NCBI GenBank assembly: GCA_004009845.1
Contig: RMBW01000028.1
Coordinates: 124,001-188,000, forward strand
Length of the DNA stretch: 64,000 nt
Direction of reading: 5' to 3'
Origin: Davidsoniella eucalypti
Lineage: Eukaryota; Ascomycota; Sordariomycetes; Microascales; Ceratocystidaceae
The notes beneath the pieces were generated by a model. It saw only the letters and a list, made by a program, of their open reading frames with translations. It was not told where the DNA came from and made no database searches. Both the position numbers and the translations under genes were made by a program. The first letter of the stretch is position 1. Every line of letters begins with the position of its first letter. This document shows, piece by piece, positions 44,063 to 57,600 of this stretch.

Positions 44063-47000
44063 CAGTCTACCAGGGCCCTTGACCGAGCTCGTGAGATCGA
44101 CTAGAAATTGACATGTATGAGTGAACAAATGAGTCTATAGAAGAAAAATTAGCATTCTTGTCAAGCTGTCTCTTAACCAGTCGAACGAATATCAACAGTC
44201 TTCAAGGCCAGAAACGGGAGAAATCCACTAGCAGGCAACGGTCCAAGTCTACCTCAACATAATTATCAGTTGCACATGCAAACCAAACATAGGCCTAGGC
44301 TAGTTCCATTGAGGTCTTGGTTTTTTTCTCAGTGAGCCGCATCTTTGAAGTAGAATACCCACGAGACTAGATATCAATGCATAATATTTACACTTGATTT
44401 TGCCCTTTGTATGTAAATATGTATAACTTGAACATCGAATTCCAGGGAGGCCGATGTCCGTTGAGATGGCGAGATTCTAATAGTAGGAATGATAGCTCTT
44501 CATCTGTATTATTGCGTCACTAGTAACTTTGGAGAAGGCGACATTACGCGGTTAAGGGGAAAGGAAATTTTTTAGAAGATAAAAAGATGTCGGGATGCCG
44601 GTTTCCTTGCTATATTGCCTCATATGGACGAACAGCCAAGGGTCGTAATAAGTAAGCATGAGGGCACCATACAGCGCCTAGTTTCACTTCCTCTATTACT
44701 ATACCAGCCCTAGTAGTGCTTTCAAATCGGTGGCATGTGTATGGGTCAGAAAACAGGGCTTGAGTTCTTTTACTCCCGTTCGTGGATGTGGGATATACGT
44801 ATTAGTTACTGATAGTGCAAAGAAAGCATGCAGTAAAGCTTAGCAAGCGCAGTTTAGGTCGGTTTTTTTCTTTTCTGTTGGGCGGGCCGTTCTTAGCCAT
44901 GAGCATGAGACAACATGAAAAGGGAGCAAAAGGACTCTGCAGCTGCAGCTGCATATATGATCCCAGGTGGATGGGCTAACAAGTTACTTTGAAGTGACCT
45001 TTCTTCAAGCAATATCCCTTCGACAACCCCAAAGAGAGAGATTCTTGACGCTTTGTCGATTCCATATACTCGGAGCCCGGCCCAATGATAATCTTCCGGA
45101 CGGACCAAGTCTACCGTTTCAAGTCAATAGAAATTCCTACCCCCAAGACTTGGTTTTGTTATACACAAGAACGTCATCTTGAAAACGCAAGGACAGCCAC
45201 AATAGCGGGTTCTGTACCATTTCCGGACTGACATTGAAAACTATGGATCGAGAGCCATCTAAGTTATATTGGCAGTACCAGGTTTTGGGGAGGCGGGAAA
45301 GAAACAGCCAGCCCGTATAATATAATACTGCTATTACCCCAGCCGATCCAATATATCACTGGTATCTTCATTCTCCGGCTCTTTTTCTTCTTTTTTTTTT
45401 TCCTTTTTGTCCCGTTACCGTACCATTATGCCGGGACGAGCAATGCAAAGCAGAACAGAGCAGGATAATTTTCCTTTTGATTCCTTCGTACGAAGAAATC
45501 CAAACCAACAAGATCACGCTTATGCTGTGGTTTGTTCTTTTTTTGTTTTTGTTTTAGTCAGCCTCGACCAGCGCATCGGTTCCAGCCGAGCATCCTGCAG
45601 GTAAGCATATGAATTAGATGAAATTATACATATATAACTATGCCTTAGTCCCGGATCTCGGCCAAATAGCGGTAAAGAGTGCTGTGATACTTCCTGTCCG
45701 TTCCTTTCTGATACAGTCTAACATTATATGAGGCCATTCTTGTACATGTATACACACGGCCTTTCCTCGATCCGAGATTGGCCGAAAAGGCTTACAATCT
45801 TCTTTATTCGCTTTTTTATTTTTCCAGCACCTGTCTTTCTATCTTGTCCTCGAAAGATTTGTCTTCTTCGGGATACAAAAATAAACGTACTAGGTCGATC
45901 TATAACTGCGCTTTGGTTAGTGGCATATTTTACGGTTTTTTGCTGTGATGCCTCCTGGCAATTTCCTTGCTTATAGTGACCCGAGCCACCGGGTCGCTTT
46001 GTCTGACTAACTTTCTAGGAATATCTGATACATCAAGTCCCATATACGTTTAAAATGAGCGGTGAGAATAGTTGGAGGGTCGGTAACCCTAACGCATGTA
46101 ACTGTCCGTTTTGTAAATTCCATGCTATCAAAAGATAACCACACTCAACTTATCTAAACGCTTTGTTAATGGTCTACAACATGTACAAATGCTCATTCAC
46201 TCCCGTTTCATTCGATTCGGAAAGCTCCTGGAAACGTGGTCCTGCCGCGGTGATGCTAACCGCCCATCATATCCGACCCTTCTTCAGATTCCCCATCTAG
46301 ACCGTTCTAGGATGATCCCTTCATTGATGACAACCGAGAAATTGCATGGGCCCAGTAGCCCAAGGAAGAAATGTGTCTCATGTAGTGCCACGGGCGACGA
46401 TGTGTTGTGTGGTCCAGTCCTGCAGTGTGACTATCTAATGTAGGTGAGCAAGAGACGAAGGACAGTATGGCTACATATTACATATTAGTGTCTTGATATA
46501 TATGGACCCATACCCCTTCTTGGTTTCTCGACCCGGTAGGTCGGATCATGCCTTGTTTTCTCATGTTATCTTATGCCTGTGTTTAGCCCGCTTGGTGCGG
46601 CGGTCCAAAGTGTAGGAAAAACATGAATAGTGAGGGGGGAGCGAGGATTTAAACGGGAACCTATTTTGTTGCCTATTCTTGATGATATGAGTAGTGGCCG
46701 CTTGTTCATGAGGCGTTTATTGCTTGGTTGTACTTTATAGATGGCATATTAGATGGCGACGTCCATTAGCTTATGATATGACTATGAATCTATGTATTGC
46801 TACTGTTTCTTTAGATTGTACCCGACGCTCTTGTTTTGAACTTGCCATTTTTATTGCTACCTCCCACCAAGTCTAAAGCCAGTCCCAGCGCGGTTTTATT
46901 GACGATTCATTTGTTGCTGTTCATCTTATGGATTGGGAATACGATCGACATTACAAGAAAAACAAGAATAATAATGAACTAAGGAAAAGAAAGCCTTAGC

Positions 47001-49784
47001 CCCCCTCATTAATAATTAAGCGTAGTTGGGTAGAAAATGATAACCGCTTGCTGGGATCGAGTTCGGGAAAGAGGGGGAAGATATAACAATAGCTGTATAC
47101 GTATATAGTCAGTTGGCAAAATCCCAAAAAAGGGAACTTAAGGTGGACAGCAAACAAAACAAACAGATAAATTGGCCAAGCTACTAGGCCGAGACAGGGG
47201 TAGAACAAGGGCAGGGCAAAAAGTCAGGCCATCCCAAGGCCTTATGGAAGGTGAGACGCGGAAGAAGTGACCGTGGACAAGGCTGGCAGTTGAACAGGAA
47301 CAAGTCGACCAGCATATAGAGATTTCCTGTAGAGATTTGACAGACTAGGACGTTGTTATCCTATCTAAGCTTGGCCTTGGAAGACATAATACAGCATCAC
47401 TAACTTGGAGCCTGAGGATAGAAGGACTGAGATGAGGGGGGGGGGTCCATGAAGGGTATTATTTGGTAGGGGAGCCATTTGACTTGTTCGTTGCTTCCTT
47501 GCCCGTTTTTGGAGAAGAGAAAAAAAATGCAGAGAGAAAATACAGGATTAGTGCCGGCTGGAATTTGGTTAACTACTGTAGAAATAGCATTATTTACCTA
47601 TGTAGCTGGCTCCCCCCTTCTCTCTTCTATTTCCTTTCCAGAATCCCTGCTCTTCCCAATATGCCGGGAAAGCTGTATTTGGTGAAGTGAATTTACTAGT
47701 GAGAAGGAAAGAAGAAGCCTTGAATAGGCTTGGGTCTATGGAACTAGACCAGGAGATTGCGAGTTCGAGAAATGAACGAAATGCCTTTTCTGGTATACGT
47801 AAGAAATTCCTTTGGGAGTTTTTCTCGTTGATATCTCGACATCATATACGTATGACTGATCAGTTCGAGAAGCATATTGAAGCATATGTATATGTATATG
47901 TATGTAATTTATACTTGAGACCAGAGATATCTTAACACCTGGTTAGTAGAATTCCATGATTAGGCGTGGGCTACTTATTGGACTTTTTGCTTTGTATATG
48001 TTTTTCACCAAGTAAAGGCTTCTTTCTCTATTTTGAATCCTTGAGCCCTTGAATAACCACCGAGCTGAAGATTGTCGCCTGGCTGTATCTGAAAATCTGG
48101 TTGCAATCCCCTCTCTTGGCTAGGTTGACCCAAACGAAGTGACCGACAAACTTCGCCACGTCTGGGAAATATTGTTAAATTGGTGGATTTGATTTATGAA
48201 TTTGGTAGACTTGGAGTTTTTTTTCCACAATGACGAATAATCCTGATCATTTGGCCGGTTGTTGCTACCGGAGCATTCCTTACCATGTTGTAAGGAACAG
48301 TATACAACTGATGGATTCCCGATTTCTTGGAGTTAGCCAGTCGAAGGACATGTGTGTATTGGAAGCTGGTAAATGATATACATTATCTATAAATTGCTAG
48401 AACTTGTGTATATGCTCCAGCTCAGCTATCATGGGCAGCTTTCCAATATCACTGAGTGGCTGTTTGATATGTAGCTTGCCTTGTTCTCCTGCTTCTACAC
48501 TCTTCTATGGCCCAGCTGGCCTTGCTATAGAGCACGGCAGAGAAGGAATACGTACAAGTCCCATAGCTACATATACATGTAGTTGTAGTTACATGTTACA
48601 TTCTTGGGGCTGGCTCGAGCTTTGAACTGGTTGAACTTCAACTGGGGGTGGTTACGTTTATGAGTACTTGGCTTTGCGGCTACGGGGTTTATTTTTTTAT
48701 ATTTTTTGTGTCTCTTTGTAAATAATATTGGATGATTTATTGCAATGATTTATTGTGATCATTTTTCTGGGGGGGCCACACCATATTCTCAAATTTGTTT
48801 TTAACTTTCATGCCCTTGGTCTAATCTAGTTAACACTTATTTCTTTTTCTTTTTTCTCTGCTTCCTGTTTTTTTCTTTTTTTTTTCCTTCCCTATTTAAG
48901 CAGTCAAAGTCAAGTTAACCAAGGTCTGGGAGGGAAGTTTTACTACTTGATAACTTGAAAGAACGATAATTGGGAATATATTCTTTCGTTTTCAAAATTT
49001 TTATTTTTTTATAAACAATCTTGTTTTTTTTTTCGTTTTCACATTTCTTCGTTGTTTTTATTTTGCCATCTGAACACAATTTCTCATTTGTCCAGCAACA
49101 GCTGTCATTGATCTGCATTTTATCGACATTTATTTTTCTATTGTTATAAGAACAATAGTGAATCCGTTACCGACTATTTGGAACTGTTCCTCTTTTTTAT
49201 TTTGTAGCTTTGTTTGATTTGTACTTTGATAACTAATCCGACCTTTTGCTTTTCTTTCTCGAATTTACGACAGAAGGTCATTTCTCTCATCTTCCCCGAG
49301 TCCGACTACGTTCTATGATATAAGACCACACCGTCCGCCTCTCTTTTCAGCTCGATATCAACTACTTGGATGTCCATCCGCTACTGTGTGGATCGTCACC
49401 TAATAGACTACTGCAAAGGCTTCTTTTAGCGCTGCAAAAACGAGCTCCGATATTGAGATTCACAAGCCTCCACCGTTGATCTTTAGCGCCTCTACAACGT
49501 CTGCGACATACAAGCACTTCTCCCATAACTTCACATATGCTTCTTCGGTCACCGCAAAGCCTAGTGGTTGGAATCTCTTACAGCCTTGGAGCCGCTCTGC
49601 CACGCCGATATGATAATATAGCACACCGTTGTCTCTAGACATCTTGTATCATTTCTACCCAGCACTCTTGCTAGCTAAAGACGATACAGTTCGATCGATA
49701 CTCTTGCTCTGCGTATCTCTTTCTATCCTTTCGACCCATCCAACCAACTACGCTCCTCGTATTTGCGAAAACCAGATCTTGGCC

Positions 49785-50934
49785 ATGTCGTCATCGGATG
49801 ATATGGCTCGAGATGATCTTTCCGACTACGGCGGTTCCATGACTTCGTCTGGCTTTACATCTATAGATTCTGACCATGAAGTCAACACATTTCGCCAAGG
49901 CCGGTACGTCCATTCGAACTATTCTCAAATAGCATGCAGCATCTCTAACAGTACGGCATATAGGCGCTTTCAGGCCTTCATCGAAGGGAGATATCCATTG
50001 CCAAACGACGATGTCGAAATGTTCCGTGAGGAGTATCTGCACATAATGGTCAAAGAACGCCTGGACGGCCATATATTCTTGGCGCCCATTGGCGAATATC
50101 CCCAGAAGATCCTAGATTTGGGAACGGGCAGCGGCCTCTGGGCGACTGATAGTAAGCAGGAACAAGAAACAGCCACAGGTGATACAGAAGGCTAACCCTA
50201 TGGTTTTAGTGGGCGACATGTTCCCATCGGCAAGTGTAACAGGCATCGATCTATCCTGTGTCCAGCCGTATTATCACCCGCCAAACGTCACCTGGCGAGT
50301 TGACGATCTCGAAGCCGAATGGCCAGCGCTTTACGCCGACTCAGACTACATTCATGCGCGCTGTGTCGTGCAGACGCTGCGGAATCCCGCAGCGTTTATC
50401 AAATCAGCCTTCAAGTATGTCCTCCATGTTCTTCTTTCCTCACGTAAAACTAACAGTGGCATCGATAGAAACCTCAAGCCTGGTGGCTGGTTCGAACTCC
50501 AAAACGGCATTCTGCCCATCGTCTCCGACGACGACACAATACCGCCAAACTACGCCCCGAACGAGCTGATAGCCCTAATATCACAAGTCTTTGGCCACAC
50601 CTACGGCTGGGACTTGGATGTCGTCGACTCTCTCCCCGAGCTTCTAGAGGCCACCGGCTTCACCAACATCCACGTACAGCGCCGCAAGGTTCCCATCGGT
50701 GACTGGCCACAGGCTTTCAAAGAGCGCGAACTAGGCGTTTATATGCATTATATAATCGAGGGCTTCTTCCCTGCTGCCATGGCCCAGCCTGAAGATTTTG
50801 GCATCGATGAGGAGCAGGCGGCTCGCTTGATGGATAAGGTCCGCATGACGCTGGCTGATCATGAGGTTCATGGCTATATGTGGTGGTCGTCGATCTGGGC
50901 TCAGAAACCAATGGAAGACGAGACGCCATCATGA
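49785..50934 (+). CDS. LaeA-like S-adenosylmethionine-dependent methyltransferase
   Basis: Three exons (49785-50151, 50210-50414, 50469-50934) join in phase to 345 residues. The N-terminal part is Ser/Asp-rich, then SNSTAYRRFQAFIEGRYPLP and DDVEMFREEYLH lead into motif I ILDLGTGSGLWATD, which is interrupted by the first intron. VTGIDLS follows (motif II region), then NVTWRVDDLEAEWP, YIHARCVV and FKNLKPGGWFELQ. This order is that of LaeA-like methyltransferases, many of which affect secondary metabolism and development in filamentous fungi. Target and partners are not known for this one. No biosynthetic cluster genes are seen in the window. It faces a Zn2Cys6 regulator across about 1 kb in convergent orientation. 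Confidence 0.88.
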
Positions 50935-52008
50935 TATTGACCTTCTAATCTGATAGTATTATCAGATCTAGATTGAACATCACACCTACAGGCTGATAGC
51001 AAGGGAACCCCCCCTTATCATTCCTGTCTCCTCCCAAGTCTCGATTGCGAAGCCCGTCAAAGCACCGATATTTCGTTCATTCTCTTCTCTATCGACCCCC
51101 GTATCGCTTTTCAGCGAGTTCCGTTCCTATATCCTCTTCAACCCCCCCCCCCCTACGCCAGAAACTTCAACCGTTTCCATTACGATTATCTACGAACAGT
51201 CTTTTCACTTCCTTTTCTCTCCAAGCATCAAACATAACAGGCCGGCCCTGGCGCCTTTTCTTTTCCTTTCGTTTCTATTTGCTTTAGATTGGCGTTTATA
51301 TGCTTTGTTTTCACCTCCCAGCCTTTCCCCCCCTTCCATCTCTATCTGGCTTTATGGATATATATATATAAGCCTTTTCTGTCATCTGATTCGTTTTTCT
51401 CTTCTTCCATGCCCCTCCTCTCGATTTCTCCTATATTCTTTTTTATATCCTACTAACGAGACCACGAACAACTTCCCATTTCATTCACATCATAATCATC
51501 TTTACATTTCATATATCTACCACATAGTGACTATGACATAGTGACTACATATTACATCACTCATCACTAGTACCCATCTACGATACCATTTATGCGGTTG
51601 TGTATAGAATTTGCATTCACATACCAACTAAGCTAGTTCTCTGCATTCTATATTACTGTGTCAATCACTCATTATAACTCTAACTACCACTATTATAAAC
51701 ATATGAAAAAAATAAAAGTAAATGCTAGTATAGTGACTGTCGTTATATATATATCAACATAGTACATCGAACTTCGGGTACTCATACAATGCGCACTTGC
51801 GATACATAATACCTATTCGTGCAATCTAAGATTTCCGTCTTGCCTCTCGTTCTAGATATGGTGACCCAACAAAACTCCGTCTCGAACCCCAGTTTTCAAC
51901 GAAAACCCAAAAAACCCCAAAAACAACAATGAATATAAACAAACCAACATCCCATTCGTACTTCTATGTCGTATAGAATCATACAATCTATCTTTTTACC
52001 TCCTTTCG
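50935..52008. other. Convergent spacer between the LaeA-like gene and the Zn2Cys6 gene
   Basis: A pyrimidine-rich left half (C runs near 51140) and an AT-rich right half with a TA repeat near 51360. No supported gene; presumably two 3' UTRs. Confidence 0.5.
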
Positions 52009-54648
52009 CTACTGAGGCTGGTTTGGGTACATGCTATATGCTGACATGTCCCGATAATCATTCATAGCGATGTTCCAGTCCGCATCATGCGTGCGTGTCT
52101 GTCCTGGAATGCCGGTGCTAGATACTGCACCACCAGACATCATGCCACTGCCCGGCGGCAAAAGTCTAGGGTCAGGCTTGATAGGTATCTCAAACAAAGA
52201 GATACCTTCTGTAGTAGACGGCATCACTGCGCTAGCATTAGCCTGTGCCGTCGCCGCTGATACCGCCATCTCAGGTGCTGCACCGGCTTTCGCTGCTGCC
52301 TTGGCTGCCTTGCGTGCCTCGACGTGGAGCCGTAATCTTGTGATCCATGCTGGAGTCTGTACCTTGGCGCCACGTGTGCGCTGAGCAGCGTCGTACGCAT
52401 CCCAAGCTTTACAGAACAGATTACCAAAGGCATTGTGAAGTGGACTGTGAAGCATGTTGGAGGCCCCTCGGTGCTCCTGATTCTCTGTGATGGCGTCCCA
52501 GGCTCGGTCAACCATGGCACCCGAAGTGCGCCGACGTAGTTCTGCTACTAGAAACATGTATGCCGGGATCGGGAAATGGATATATGTGAACCATTTGTAA
52601 CACTTCAAGCTCTCGGCTGCGTGGATGACATTGTCGTATTCGATCATTTGTATAGCTTCTAAGAACAGCGTTTCACGTTCGACCGCATTTAGCGGCGATG
52701 ATTGAGACCAGAGGGAGCTCGATGGACCAGACTGGCGCAGGCTAGTACTCATGCGTACGAGAAACGCTATTACTCGCATCTTACATAGTGCTTGCCGCGC
52801 GAGTGTGGTCGTAAAAAAGTGTAACGGGATCTTGGGATCGCAATGGCGAATGTATGTCTGTTCAATGTGTTGGGCAAAGCCATCCAAGGTCCAGGTTAAA
52901 CCCCCGTGGAATGGCAGAGTGACAGTCGGAATGGCCGATGATTTGTCTTCCATTTTGAGCCGTGGGGTATGTGAACTTGTACCCTCATTGAGTTCATTTT
53001 CTTGCAGCCATGGAGCATCACGCACTTCAGGCTGTCGTGGATAATTGCTTGTAGTGGCAAGACCAAACTCATATCGTGATAGTGCGAATATCATTTCGCT
53101 AGGCCCGACATGTGGCGCAGGAGCTACCTTGCCGTCTATATGCAGGTCAGCATCGTTAATGTTGAGTGGAGGTTTACAGTCCCCGGCAATCGCTACAGCA
53201 GATACTGTTGAGCCGACCATCTCGGCAAGTCGACGATCGTAGACAGTTAAGGCAAACCAGAGGCGACGCCGTATCTCAACATCGAAAGGGGTCATTCCAA
53301 ATACAGCAGGATCACGATGTAGGCCAAGACGATGGCCGATACGAATAGCCATCCCCGTGAGACAGTAAATCTGACGGGGATCCATGAACTGGCGGACGGA
53401 GATCTACGATGACATATGTTAGTGACTCTTTTGTCGAAGCACATGATGGAGTGTTTGTGTAGAAATCAAACTTACAAGGTATAATGTGAAGGCTTGTAGA
53501 ACAGTGATATCGCTAGTCCGCATGAATCCGGCGTTGATAAGCGCTTGTTGGCAAACGCTATGATACTTGACGAGAAGTGGCCGTCGTAGTTGACTGAATA
53601 TCTTCATGCAGGCCTCGTCATCCATTGAATTGATGGAGACAAAATATATGGCGAACATCAAAACCTCGGTCTCCCTGGTGACGGTGTCTAGTTGGGTACT
53701 GGCCTCGATAACGCGCTGTTGAGTTGTTGGTGCATGGGATATACGCAGTAGAGGATTCACATTGGTGATATAAACCTGCCATAACTGGAAGATTTGGAAT
53801 GGATGAGGGTGTAAATGGGTTACGGGGCTCTCCGAGCTACCAACTAAGAAAGGAAAGCTATCTTGGCTTTCATACATCATGTCAAATGTGCGGTGGATGC
53901 GAGAGCCTTCCGTCTCATCGTCATCAGAAGAATCACGGACCAGTTCTTCACTAGCCAGGAACTGATAATGTGGTGTTAGCATCGCTGGTATACCTACTGT
54001 TTGCTGATTGGAGGATGGGATAGGGTGTGGTCATACCTCTCTGTGGAACGAAAACCATTGGACAGTAGTTCTGGTAAGCATAAATTTGAGTCGTGGTTAG
54101 TAAGACATGAGTTTGGCCGCTAGAATCATGGCACGTATAAATGGGTAAGAAACATTAAGACTGATTTTTTTGACAAGACATTGTCATGACATGCTAACCA
54201 CTTACATTCCAGGCGAGCCTCTACGACCACTGCCATCAGCCTCTGGACTGGCACTGATACCAGCAGGACTAGCAGACGCCTTGAGGCCTTCAAAGTCGTT
54301 ATCGATATCATTAGCACCCTCGTCGTTGGGCCCAGAAGCGGTAGAATCAGTCATTTTCAAATCACTGGCGATAGACTCGAACTTGATGCCATTGTCCTGA
54401 AGAAGGGTCTCATATTTTCGAAGACGCTCTACAAGGTCCTTTTCCTGGAGACGCTTCTTACGACGGCGTGGTGGTGCGGGAGGGATGACTTTGCACTCAA
54501 TGCCAGCCTTGACGCAATTGGCACATGGCTTATTTTTGTCACAGCGGACTTTGCGTTGCTGGCACAGGACACACGATGTGCCTCGGGTGAGCTTGAAGGC
54601 CAAGGCCGGGTCTTCCGGCGCAGCATCGGACAGGTCACGATCGGGCAT
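52009..54648 (-). CDS. Zn2Cys6 fungal transcription factor
   Basis: The product starts MPDRDLSDAAPEDPAL (ATG at 54648). It then carries a zinc binuclear cluster C-x2-C-x6-C-x5-C-x2-C-x6-C (CVLCQQRKVRC, CANCVKAGIEC), a basic linker PPRRRKKRL and a heptad-like dimerisation segment. The fungal-specific regulatory domain follows (MDPRQIYCLTGMAIRIGHRL, DVEIRRRLWFALTVYDRRLA). Exons are 54648-54206, probably a 34-nt micro-exon 54070-54037, about 54003-53476, and 53403-52009. These give 799 residues in phase. The third junction is uncertain because it implies a 33-nt intron. The C-terminus is Ala/Met-rich and likely activating. The target genes are unknown. A promoter spacer of more than 4 kb upstream is typical of regulator genes. 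Confidence 0.85.
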
Positions 54649-57600
54649 AACGGCGGCAGAAAAAAGAAGATTGGTAAGGACAGGCGATGGGGCCAGCTCG
54701 GCAGCGGTAGTGGTAGCAGCAGCCAGCAATAGCTGTGTTTAGGATGGCTAGCCTAGTAGGTGCTCGGGTCCGTGAATATGCGTTGTCAGAGCCGGGGGGC
54801 AACAGCCTCCTGGTCTATAGTACCAACTAGCCGGGGAGTAGACGAGGGCACAGAGAGAGGAAGAGAGAGGAAGAGAGAGTGAGCAGGGCTGAGGGCACAG
54901 CTAAGCAGCAAGCGTGCAGAAGCGGATAGACTATTTGGCTTAAAAGTAGCGTGTTTATTGTATTTAGGTGCAGGCTTTGCTGCATAAAACCAACGGGCTC
55001 TCAAGGTTGGCTCGGTATGTATCCTTGGGTGCGGTGTTTCGGGACTCACGTGAGCTTCCGACTCCGAGTGTCTGGCCTGGGAAGGATACAATACGATGGG
55101 ATGAAGTGAGAGCTGGATCAAGCGGCGCAAAGGACAGCGGGAAGTCGGAGGCGCCAGAGAGATGGAGAGAGCCGGTTGATGAAAAGGCTGGCCTGACTAC
55201 TGGGCCAAAGAGTTCGATCTGGAGCTTAGAAGGGCAGAATGAGCGCAAATGGCTGCGCAGTACGAAGAAAATGAGAGAGGGGAGGTCGATCGTAGCGTTA
55301 GGATCGAATCACTACAGTGAACAGCGGGATTTAGTTGAAGCTTTTTTTTTCTCTTTTTCCTCTTTTTTTATATAAATTATTGTTTTTTTTTCACTAGCCT
55401 GACTGCTGTTTCGACCCAAAAAAGTCTGTTCGTTAGTTAGCACCTGCTTAGATCTTTTTTTGCTACTTTTCTCGTGTCCCAGAAACAGCCGGCAGATGCA
55501 ACTGAGGTAGCAGATGGTAAAACAGCCAAACTTGGACTGCCTTCTTCGCTGATAGTTGGTGGATTGTATTTGGTTGATTGTCGGCAATGAGTGTAGAAGA
55601 AGGAAGAAAAAAAGCCAGACAAGAAAAGGAAGAAGAGAAAAGAAGAAGGCCAGAGCCAGAGCCAGCGTGAAGCTGGGAAGGAACTCACGTCAAAAACAGA
55701 AGCTGCGGTGTGTCTGCCAGGCCTGGCATAGGAGAGAGCGACGAGATCTGGGGAAAGACACAACCGCAAATGGGTAGCTGCCGTCTGGGTTCGTTCGTTT
55801 GTTCGATCCGACTGCGCTTGTGGGCAAATTGCGCTTGATGCAGAAGCAGAAAAACAAGGCCCGGTTGCCGATGAATAGATGCTCTGAAGCTTCTACAGAT
55901 ATGACGGTGAGGGTTGGCTATGGGCTAATTAATTGGCAAACAACTGCAGTGCTGCTCGTTGCTGTTTCGTGAGCGGCAGGAGATCAATCAGGGAAGGCAA
56001 GTACTCCCTTTTTGAGAGTGGAAAAACAACAACTACCAGATCCATCCTGCCGGGCTGGCCAAATCTCAAATTCTTTATTTTCTTGCGCTTTTGTCATTTT
56101 TTTCCTTTTTTCCTCTTTTTCTCTTCCTATTTCTCCCCCTTCCTTTTTCTTGTCTTCTTCTCTCTCTACCCTCCAACCAAATAGCCCCAAAACGTCGTGC
56201 CTGCTAATTCCAGCACCGGCGCCGCGGAGAATAACATCACGATATTGCGTTTTTGCGGCCGAGCTTCTTTTCTCCGCCTCTACATATACACTACACCCTA
56301 GCTTGTTTTTTCTTTTCTTTCGGGTGTTTTAAGCTTTTGGTCTGCCTGTTCACGTCATAATGCTAGCCAATCTGATCTGGCTTCTATGGGCTAGCTGACC
56401 TCTTTTTCGAGAGTCCTCGTGGCATTCTATCGTCTCTCGTCTCGAGTCGTCCCGACTGCCATGGCTGCGGCTATGGCCACGACTTCGGCCACGATTTCAA
56501 TTTAACTGCAATGAATGCTAGTTGTAGTTGTAATATGTTTATTGTGCCAGCAGGCCAAGAAACAAAGGCCCTTCTCAGCGCCACCCAGAGTGTCTTGTCC
56601 CCAATCCGTCCTGGTGCTCCTACTCCTCCTCTTCCTCCTCGTTCTCCTTCTCCATTGGCAATCCTTCACACTACACGCGAGCCTGCAACCCTGAGCCTGC
56701 GAAAATGTGACCAAACACTAGATCAGCGACCAGAGCCCGGAGCCACTGCAGGTGGACATCTTCATAGCCGATTACCTGCGCTGCCGATGGTTTCTTACTA
56801 GTGTATCTGTATCTGTATACACATACATACATATACATGTATGTATGTCGTTTGACAGAAAATGCCATGAGCTGACTGCTCCATGTGTCGTTGTGGCTAT
56901 CTCAAAATGGCCTAGCATTTGATGTGACCAACACTGCGGCCAACACTACAACCAACACTGTGGCCAACACTACCTGCCACCTAGTAGACTGCCACTACTA
57001 CCAAGAAAACAGCAGATCAAAGCTCTGACTAGCCACCGCTCTTGATTGCCAGACAGACTAACTAAAAGGCTCTAGCATAGTAGCCGACACGGCCTGCATG
57101 CTGACCCGCCTCATTTTGTTGTCTTGGTAGTGCATTTTACATCATAATCAGCGATTTGCTTGTAGATTTTACCGGCTATCTGACCAAACATCCCACATTC
57201 CTCTATAACGCTCGTCATGTAATTTCTAGCTTACAAATAGTTGTATTGGTAGCTTGGCTTTTTCTTGGCTCTCTTGCACTGACCCTCGGTTCTTGCTTGC
57301 CATACAAATACATCGTATGCGTCTTATTAGTATAAGTACAGATATAGTCGAAAGCAGCTTAGGTTTTGACTTATCGCCTAGCGCGATTGCAAGTTTTCGA
57401 TCAAGATTCATCCTAGCTGTAGCCTAGTTCCAGCCCTGGCGGGACTTCCCTCAACATTCCTTGAGCCAAGGCCAAGCATCCCTTGTCGTTGGCAGTCAGT
57501 CTAGTTGTATAAGTACATGTACATATATATGTAGTTGCAGTAGTGTCTCTGACTCTTCGTTTCGACTTTACTAACGCAACTTCTAGAGAACTATGGTAGG

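Larger units (their letters stand above)
37877..49784. other. 11.9-kb gene-poor region
   Basis: No frame in this stretch has a recognisable domain, a convincing splice pattern or GC-rich codon use like the true genes nearby. It contains A/T homopolymers (for example a 17-nt A run near 40113-40129), TATGTA-type microsatellites (47884-47908), many TACATGTA-like alternations, and a short perfect inverted repeat at 44018-44062. It could contain long noncoding RNAs or long 5' UTRs, but that cannot be shown from sequence. Confidence 0.45.

Noticed and set aside
46189..46443. 84-codon plus-strand frame
   Set aside because: No domain, no splice partner, and composition like the surrounding noncoding DNA.
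56511..56801. 96-codon Pro/Ser-rich plus-strand frame
   Set aside because: It has an ATG but looks like low-complexity translation of a CT-rich 5' UTR; no family match.
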